Shown here: positions 6,145-9,919 of the stretch, piece after piece
How the letters are laid out: each line of letters begins with the position of its first letter
Numbering within the stretch: the first letter of the stretch is position 1
From: Deltaproteobacteria bacterium
Lineage (GTDB): Bacteria > Desulfobacterota > Desulfobacteria > Desulfobacterales > Desulfobacteraceae
Direction: 5' to 3'
DNA length: 9,919 nucleotides
NCBI GenBank assembly: GCA_003647385.1
Contig: QMMT01000041.1
Coordinates: 1 to 9,919, forward strand
Notes under the pieces: model-generated
Seen by the model: only the letters and a program-made list of their open reading frames with translations
Database searches by the model: none
Told to the model about the DNA's origin: nothing
Translations under genes and position numbers: made by a program

Positions 6145-7698
6145 ATGAACTCCAAACCGAGCCCTGTCAATATGCTAATGATTCTGGACGGCTGGGGGAT
6201 TAATGAAGAGACAAAAGGCAATGCATTTGCGCTGGCCAAAACGCCTTTTTTAGATTCTCTGCTAAAAACATTTCCCAGTTGCAAGCTTGAATGCTCAGGC
6301 AGTGCCGTGGGTCTTCCCGATGGAACAATGGGCAACTCGGAAGTCGGGCACATGAACATTGGTGCGGGCAGAAAAGTGTTGCAGAGTTTTGTAAGAATCA
6401 ATCAGGCCATTGCCGACCAGACTTTTTATAAAACTCCGGCACTCCTGGATGTCATGGCTGGGGTTTCAAAATCGAAAAGCAGTCTCCATCTTATGGGTCT
6501 TTTGTCAGACGGCGGCGTCCACAGCCATATTTCTCATCTTTTTGCCCTGATTGACATGGCAAAACAAAATGGTGTTGAACATCTTTTTATCCATGCCATT
6601 CTTGATGGCCGGGATACGTCACCCACCAGCGGTATTACTTACATAAAAGAGCTTCAAAATTATCTTGAAAGCCAAAATTATGGTAAAATTGCCACCATTG
6701 TCGGCCGCTATTGGGCCATGGACAGAGACACAAGGTGGGACAGGGTTGAAAAGGCGTATAACCTTTTTTCAAAAGCCAAAGGTGTGATGGAACAAGATCC
6801 TGTTAATGCCATTCAAAAAGCCTATGATTCAAATCAAACCGATGAGTTTGTCAACCCTGTTTTTCTTGGGAGTACTTCGCTGTCAAAGATGGATACAAAG
6901 GGGACTGTTGAAGATGGAGACGGCATTGTCTTTTTCAATTTCAGAGCGGACCGGGCAAAAGAAATCACAAGAAGCTTTACAGAACTCAAATTTACTGAAT
7001 TTACCAGAGAAAAAAGAATAGCACTTGCGGGCTTTGTCTGCATGACGCAGTATGATGAAACATTCGATCTGCCTGTGGCCTTCACTCCCCAGCATCTGGA
7101 CAATATTCTCGGGGAGATATTAAGTCGAAACAACATCCCCCAGCTTCGCATCGCTGAAACGGAGAAATATGCCCATGTCACCTATTTTTTTAACGGCGGC
7201 GATGAAACAATTTTTGATCGGGAAGAAAGGATCCTCATCCCTTCGCCAAGAGATGTGGCAACCTATGATGAAAAACCCCAGATGAGTGCCTTTGAGCTTG
7301 CCGATACAGTCTGCAAACAAATCAAATCAAAAGCGTTTGAATTCATTATTCTCAATTTTGCCAACATGGACATGGTGGGACATACAGGAATTCTAAAAGC
7401 TGCCATTAAAGGATGTGAAACTGTGGATATATGTGCACAAAAAGTTGTTGAGGCTATATGGGAAACCAATGGTGTCGCACTGGTAACCGCAGATCATGGG
7501 AACTCGGAGCAGATGATAGCAAAGGATGGTTCTCCTCACACTGCCCACACCCTGAACCCTGTAAGGCTGATACTTGCAGGGAATCAGTATAAAGAGATAA
7601 CAATGAAGGACGGCATTCTTGGTGATATTGCACCGACGATCCTAAAAATATTGGACATAAAACAACCTTCTGAAATGACAGGAACATCTTTAATATGA
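6145..7698 (+). CDS. gpmI: 2,3-bisphosphoglycerate-independent phosphoglycerate mutase
   Basis: This Mn-dependent enzyme of the alkaline phosphatase superfamily interconverts 3- and 2-phosphoglycerate in glycolysis and gluconeogenesis. The 517-residue length is standard. Metal and catalytic motifs are intact: Asp15 in LDGWG, phosphorylated Ser65 in GNSEVGH, DGRDTSP (154-160), GRYWAMDRDTRWDR (187-200), NMDMVGH (Asp409, His413), ADHGNSE (Asp450, His451) and HTAH (465-468). Start 6145 is chosen from ribosome-site spacing; 6142 is the alternative. The gene overlaps the next one (ATGA, 7695-7698). Placement after nadD-rsfS is a known arrangement in Deltaproteobacteria. Long overlapping frames on the minus strand are shadows. 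Confidence 0.97.
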   Translation: MNSKPSPVNMLMILDGWGINEETKGNAFALAKTPFLDSLLKTFPSCKLECSGSAVGLPDGTMGNSEVGHMNIGAGRKVLQSFVRINQAIADQTFYKTPALLDVMAGVSKSKSSLHLMGLLSDGGVHSHISHLFALIDMAKQNGVEHLFIHAILDGRDTSPTSGITYIKELQNYLESQNYGKIATIVGRYWAMDRDTRWDRVEKAYNLFSKAKGVMEQDPVNAIQKAYDSNQTDEFVNPVFLGSTSLSKMDTKGTVEDGDGIVFFNFRADRAKEITRSFTELKFTEFTREKRIALAGFVCMTQYDETFDLPVAFTPQHLDNILGEILSRNNIPQLRIAETEKYAHVTYFFNGGDETIFDREERILIPSPRDVATYDEKPQMSAFELADTVCKQIKSKAFEFIILNFANMDMVGHTGILKAAIKGCETVDICAQKVVEAIWETNGVALVTADHGNSEQMIAKDGSPHTAHTLNPVRLILAGNQYKEITMKDGILGDIAPTILKILDIKQPSEMTGTSLI

Positions 7699-8210
7699 CG
7701 TTTGACTATATTATCACCGATTATATTACCGGAAAGGCAGTCAGGAATGTAGGGCCTGAGGCCAGCAGACAGATATTTGAAAAATTTCTGGTCGAGGACA
7801 AGGGATATGCGAAAAAAGATATTCGGGTGGATGAAAAACTGGTTGTCCAGTTTAAAGGCGAAGACTATGTTTCAGCCATTGACCTGATTGTCTATTGCAG
7901 ACAAAAGGCAGTCATGGCCATTACCTGTGTGGCAGGTTCCATTGGGTCCTATGAAAGAGAAATCCTGGCCGGAGCCAGACTGGTTTATGACTATCAAATC
8001 CCTTTTGCGATTTCAACGGATGCAAGGGATGCCGTTATCATGGATACGATTTCCGGCAAGACAACGGGACAGTTCCTTGATGCAATCCCCTCAAAAAAAG
8101 ATGCTCTCAAAATGTTTGAATCCTTCAAATTTGAACCCCTTGACGAAAACAGAAAGGAACGGGAAATGATTATTTACCGCTCCTTTAATCTGGAAAAGGT
8201 CAATATTTAA
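7695..8210 (+). CDS. Stand-alone HsdR N-terminal-like domain protein, catalytic residues apparently lost
   Basis: The 171-residue protein resembles the type I restriction HsdR N-terminal domain (HSDR_N_2 type, PD-(D/E)XK fold), but no other restriction domains or hsdM/hsdS genes are in the window. Visible features: the opening helix GPEASRQIFEKFLVEDKGY (20-38), a strand IRVDEKLVVQF (43-53), Asp63 in SAIDLIVY, a strand MAITCVAGS (74-82), a helix with Glu87 and Glu89, and IPFAISTDARDAVIMDT (102-118), matching the usual YLVVTNG region. In active members the strand reads as E-x-K; here those positions are Thr77 and Val79, and TNG has become TDA. It is therefore probably not a nuclease. The ATG overlaps the gpmI stop and has no clear ribosome site, so it depends on gpmI translation. 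Codon use does not differ obviously from its neighbours. Role unknown. Confidence 0.8.
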   Translation: MTFDYIITDYITGKAVRNVGPEASRQIFEKFLVEDKGYAKKDIRVDEKLVVQFKGEDYVSAIDLIVYCRQKAVMAITCVAGSIGSYEREILAGARLVYDYQIPFAISTDARDAVIMDTISGKTTGQFLDAIPSKKDALKMFESFKFEPLDENRKEREMIIYRSFNLEKVNI

Positions 8211-8291
8211 ATCCAGGGGAAATCAAGATAATTTGTCAGTTAAAGGGTGACCATAAACTTGACTTTGTTACATAAAATAATATTTTTATCC

Positions 8292-8306
8292 TTGACTTTG
8301 TGTCAA
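8292..8306. promoter_or_regulatory. Inverted repeat TTGAC-N5-GTCAA, possible operator
   Basis: Five-base arms TTGAC (8292-8296) and GTCAA (8302-8306) are perfect complements around TTTGT. It is the middle member of the 33-bp repeat series. The outer copies keep the left arm but have weak right arms (TACAT and AACAA at the same offset). This is the form expected of a dimeric repressor site; no regulator gene is visible nearby. Confidence 0.35.
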
Positions 8307-8324
8307 AAATATTAAAAAATATCC

Positions 8325-8354
8325 TTGACCTGATAACAAAAAAACATTTATCAA
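8325..8354 (+). promoter_or_regulatory. Possible weak promoter of the AAA-DUF4143 gene
   Basis: TTGACC (8325-8330) and TATCAA (8349-8354) are spaced by 18 bases and would start transcription around 8361, leaving a leader of only about 15 bases. The -10 matches the consensus at 4 of 6 positions. The -35 is the third CTTGAC repeat. Other pairings within this AT-rich gap are possible. Confidence 0.3.
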
Positions 8355-8371
8355 ATCAGCATTATCTGATT
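8354..8371 (+). promoter_or_regulatory. Inverted repeat AATCAG-N6-CTGATT just before the start codon
   Basis: Six-base complementary arms (8354-8359 and 8366-8371) flank CATTAT and end 4 bases before the chosen ATG at 8376. It occupies the place where a ribosome site would be expected. It could be a DNA operator or an RNA hairpin that limits initiation. The evidence is symmetry and position only. Confidence 0.3.
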
Positions 8372-8375
8372 GAAG

Positions 8376-9731
8376 ATGAACACTATGTTTGAAAGAGATG
8401 TAATTGAAAGACTGTCCGGGTGGGCAGAAAAAAACAAACGAAAGCCACTGATCCTGCGAGGGGCAAGGCAAGTTGGCAAAACCACAGCTGTGAACATGTT
8501 TTCAAAGCTGTTTGATCAATATATCCACCTCAATCTTGAACTGAAAGAAGAGAAAAGGATTTTCGAACAGGACTATCCTATTGAAGAATTGATTCGTGCT
8601 ATCTTCTTTTATAAGGATCAGGTGAAACATAAGGGTAAGGTTCTCATATTTATTGATGAGATTCAAGCTTGTCCCTCCGCAGTCGCCTACCTGCGATTTT
8701 TTTATGAAACTTTTCCAGACCTTTATATCATTGCAGCTGGATCTCTTTTGGAAACCTTGATCGACTCACACATCAGTTTCCCTGTAGGAAGAGTTGAATA
8801 TCTTGTGATGAAACCATTAAATTTTAAAGAGTTTTTAAATGCATTAGACGAAAAAAGCAGCCTGGATATCATCAACAATATAATACCTGTGCCCGATTTC
8901 GCCCATGATAAATTAATGAAGTTTTTTTATATTTACTCAATGATAGGTGGAATGCCGGAAATTGTCCAAAAATATTCAGGACAACAAGATATCCCTGCAT
9001 TGAACAATTTATTTGACAACCTCATTGTTTCGTATCTCGATGATGTTGAAAAATATGCACGAAACCATACAATGTCACTGGTTATACGGCACGCTGTCTC
9101 AAATGCTTTTTATGAGGCCGGGGTTAGAATAAAATTTCAGGGATTTGGAAATTCCAATTATAAATCACGGGAAATGGGAGAAGCGTTAAAAGTGTTAGAA
9201 AAGGCAATGATAATTTATCTTTTATATCCTTCATCCTCTGTTGAGCCTCCATTACGGCCAAATTTCAAAAAGTCTCCAAGGCTTCAAGTTCTTGATACAG
9301 GTATGCTAAATTATTTTGCCGGATTTCAAAAAAATCTGTTTGGGGCAAAAAATATTGATTCTATTTATCAGGGTAAAATAGCAGAACATATCGTAGGCCA
9401 GGAACTTTTAACTTATGACACATCCCCACTGTATAAACTCCATTTCTGGAGCAGGGAAAAAAAGCAATCCAGTGCGGAGATCGATTTTCTCATTCAATTT
9501 AAAAACATGATAATACCCATTGAAGTGAAATCTGGCGCTACGGGAAGGCTTCGTTCATTACACCAGTTTGTCGATCGCGCACCACACAATTATGCGGTGA
9601 GGATATATTCTGGCCCCTTAAAAATTGATCGGATTAAAACCCTGAAAGGAAAAAATTTTATATTATTAAACCTTCCATTTTACCTAACCGGATGCATTCC
9701 ACAGTACATTGAGTGGCTGATGTCTCATTGA
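8376..9731 (+). CDS. AAA ATPase with C-terminal DUF4143 (PD-(D/E)XK-like) domain
   Basis: This belongs to a widespread family of single-gene ATPases of unproven function, often found in accessory regions. The 451-residue protein has an N-terminal ATPase domain: Walker A GARQVGKT (29-36, after the family lead-in RKPLILR), Walker B KVLIFIDEIQ with Asp94-Glu95, and a sensor-like AAGSLLE. The middle section includes the family motif MIGGMPEIVQ. The C-terminal DUF4143 part has LDTGMLNYFAG, GKIAEHIVGQELL, HFWSR and the nuclease-like triad Asp370 (EIDFLI), Glu383 and Lys385 (IEVKSG), all present. ATG 8376 was chosen over TTG 8370 and ATG 8385; none has a good ribosome site, so the start is uncertain. 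It is preceded by a 159-base repeat-bearing gap and followed by a terminator, so it is probably its own transcription unit and possibly acquired. Confidence 0.88.
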   Translation: MNTMFERDVIERLSGWAEKNKRKPLILRGARQVGKTTAVNMFSKLFDQYIHLNLELKEEKRIFEQDYPIEELIRAIFFYKDQVKHKGKVLIFIDEIQACPSAVAYLRFFYETFPDLYIIAAGSLLETLIDSHISFPVGRVEYLVMKPLNFKEFLNALDEKSSLDIINNIIPVPDFAHDKLMKFFYIYSMIGGMPEIVQKYSGQQDIPALNNLFDNLIVSYLDDVEKYARNHTMSLVIRHAVSNAFYEAGVRIKFQGFGNSNYKSREMGEALKVLEKAMIIYLLYPSSSVEPPLRPNFKKSPRLQVLDTGMLNYFAGFQKNLFGAKNIDSIYQGKIAEHIVGQELLTYDTSPLYKLHFWSREKKQSSAEIDFLIQFKNMIIPIEVKSGATGRLRSLHQFVDRAPHNYAVRIYSGPLKIDRIKTLKGKNFILLNLPFYLTGCIPQYIEWLMSH

Positions 9732-9773
9732 AAAGATCGGTAAAAAGACCATATTATCTGTAAATATAGGTTC

Positions 9774-9814
9774 TCCACCCTCCGGGGGATTCGTCCGGCG
9801 GTGGATCGTTTTTT
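9774..9814 (+). terminator. Rho-independent terminator of the AAA-DUF4143 gene
   Basis: TCCACC (9774-9779) pairs with GGTGGA (9800-9805). After a small internal loop, CCGG (9782-9785) pairs with CCGG (9795-9798) around a 9-base loop. A run of six T (9809-9814) follows 3 bases after the stem. It begins about 40 bases after the stop codon. There is no T-run on the opposite strand side, so it acts only on + strand transcripts. The GC-rich hairpin stands out from the AT-rich flanks. Confidence 0.75.
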
Positions 9815-9919
9815 CATTCCACTTTTTCCAATAATCCTCTGAAAACAGAAAATTACATAGGAAATTTATTACATATCTTTAATTTCAAAATTTCATATTA
9901 AAAACAAGCTATTAAAACA
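9815..9919. other. AT-rich tail of the window with no gene seen
   Basis: No open frame of useful length, RNA gene or clear promoter could be recognised in these last 105 bases. A weak symmetry GAAATT...AATTTC is present but is expected by chance in such AT-rich DNA. Confidence 0.5.

Larger units (their letters stand above)
8258..8356 (+). repeat. Three direct repeats with exact 33-bp period, each starting CTTGAC
   Basis: CTTGAC occurs at 8258-8263, 8291-8296 and 8324-8329, exactly 33 bases apart each time. Copies 1 and 2 share their first 11 bases (CTTGACTTTGT) and about 21 of 33 positions; copy 3 is more diverged but keeps CTTGAC, a T at unit position 11 and CA at 14-15. Units abut with no spacers, so this is not a CRISPR array. 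Thirty-three bases is close to three helical turns, which would place the motif on one face of DNA. The array fills the gap before the AAA-DUF4143 gene. It may be an operator array, a set of -35-like elements, or chance in AT-rich DNA. Confidence 0.55.

Noticed and set aside
6834..7181. 115-codon open frame on the minus strand inside gpmI
   Set aside because: It is a shadow of a fully conserved enzyme gene; no ribosome site, no operon context and no recognisable motif.
8211..8257. Terminator for the gpmI operon
   Set aside because: Only a weak GTCA...TGAC symmetry (8235-8251) is present, with no stable stem or T-tract, so the operon end is not defined by the sequence.
8258..8356. CRISPR array reading of the 33-bp repeats
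   Set aside because: The units are diverged and abut each other without unique spacers, and no cas gene is present.
8370..8375. TTG start for the AAA-DUF4143 gene
   Set aside because: TTG is rare, has no ribosome site and falls within the inverted repeat; ATG at 8376 is two codons later. ATG 8385 remains possible.

Overview
The window reads as part of a chromosome of a Gram-negative anaerobe of the Desulfobacterales type (Desulfobacter/Desulfobacula-like). This is inferred from the gene order rplU-rpmA-obgE-nadD-rsfS-gpmI, the TonB system (which implies an outer membrane), moderate-to-low G+C, and the kinds of accessory genes present; no single sequence proves the genus. All recognised genes lie on the + strand, and coding density is very high.

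Region 1 (1-3419) is a nutrient-uptake operon that begins upstream of the window. It contains the 3' part of a FecCD-type permease, its ABC ATPase, and a complete energising set: ExbB/TolQ-like, ExbD-like and TonB-like proteins. The first four genes are joined by 4-base ATGA stop/start overlaps, and tonB follows exbD after 2 bases. The likely logic is that TonB-ExbB-ExbD drives a TonB-dependent outer-membrane receptor (not in the window), and the FecCD/ATPase importer then moves the same ligand (ferric siderophore, haem or cobalamin) across the inner membrane.

Region 2 (3420-8210) is a housekeeping operon with a near-consensus sigma-70-type promoter at 3447-3475: rplU (L21), rpmA (L27), obgE (ribosome-assembly GTPase, GTG start overlapping rpmA), nadD (NAD synthesis), rsfS (ribosome silencing factor) and gpmI (cofactor-independent phosphoglycerate mutase). 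Ribosome assembly and hibernation, NAD synthesis and glycolysis are thereby co-expressed. The last gene overlaps gpmI by 4 bases and encodes a small stand-alone HsdR-N-like PD-(D/E)XK fold protein whose E-x-K catalytic residues appear to be replaced by T-x-V.

Region 3 (8211-9919) looks accessory. A 159-base AT-rich gap carries three direct repeats spaced exactly 33 bp, each starting CTTGAC, plus two small inverted repeats. It precedes a monocistronic AAA ATPase with a C-terminal DUF4143/PD-(D/E)XK-like domain. A GC-rich hairpin with a T-tract (9774-9814) ends this unit, and the last ~100 bases are AT-rich with no recognisable gene.

The observations most worth following are the apparently nuclease-dead HsdR-N protein tied to gpmI and the phased 33-bp repeat array in front of the AAA-DUF4143 gene. 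I did not find convincing evidence of a complete new multi-gene system.
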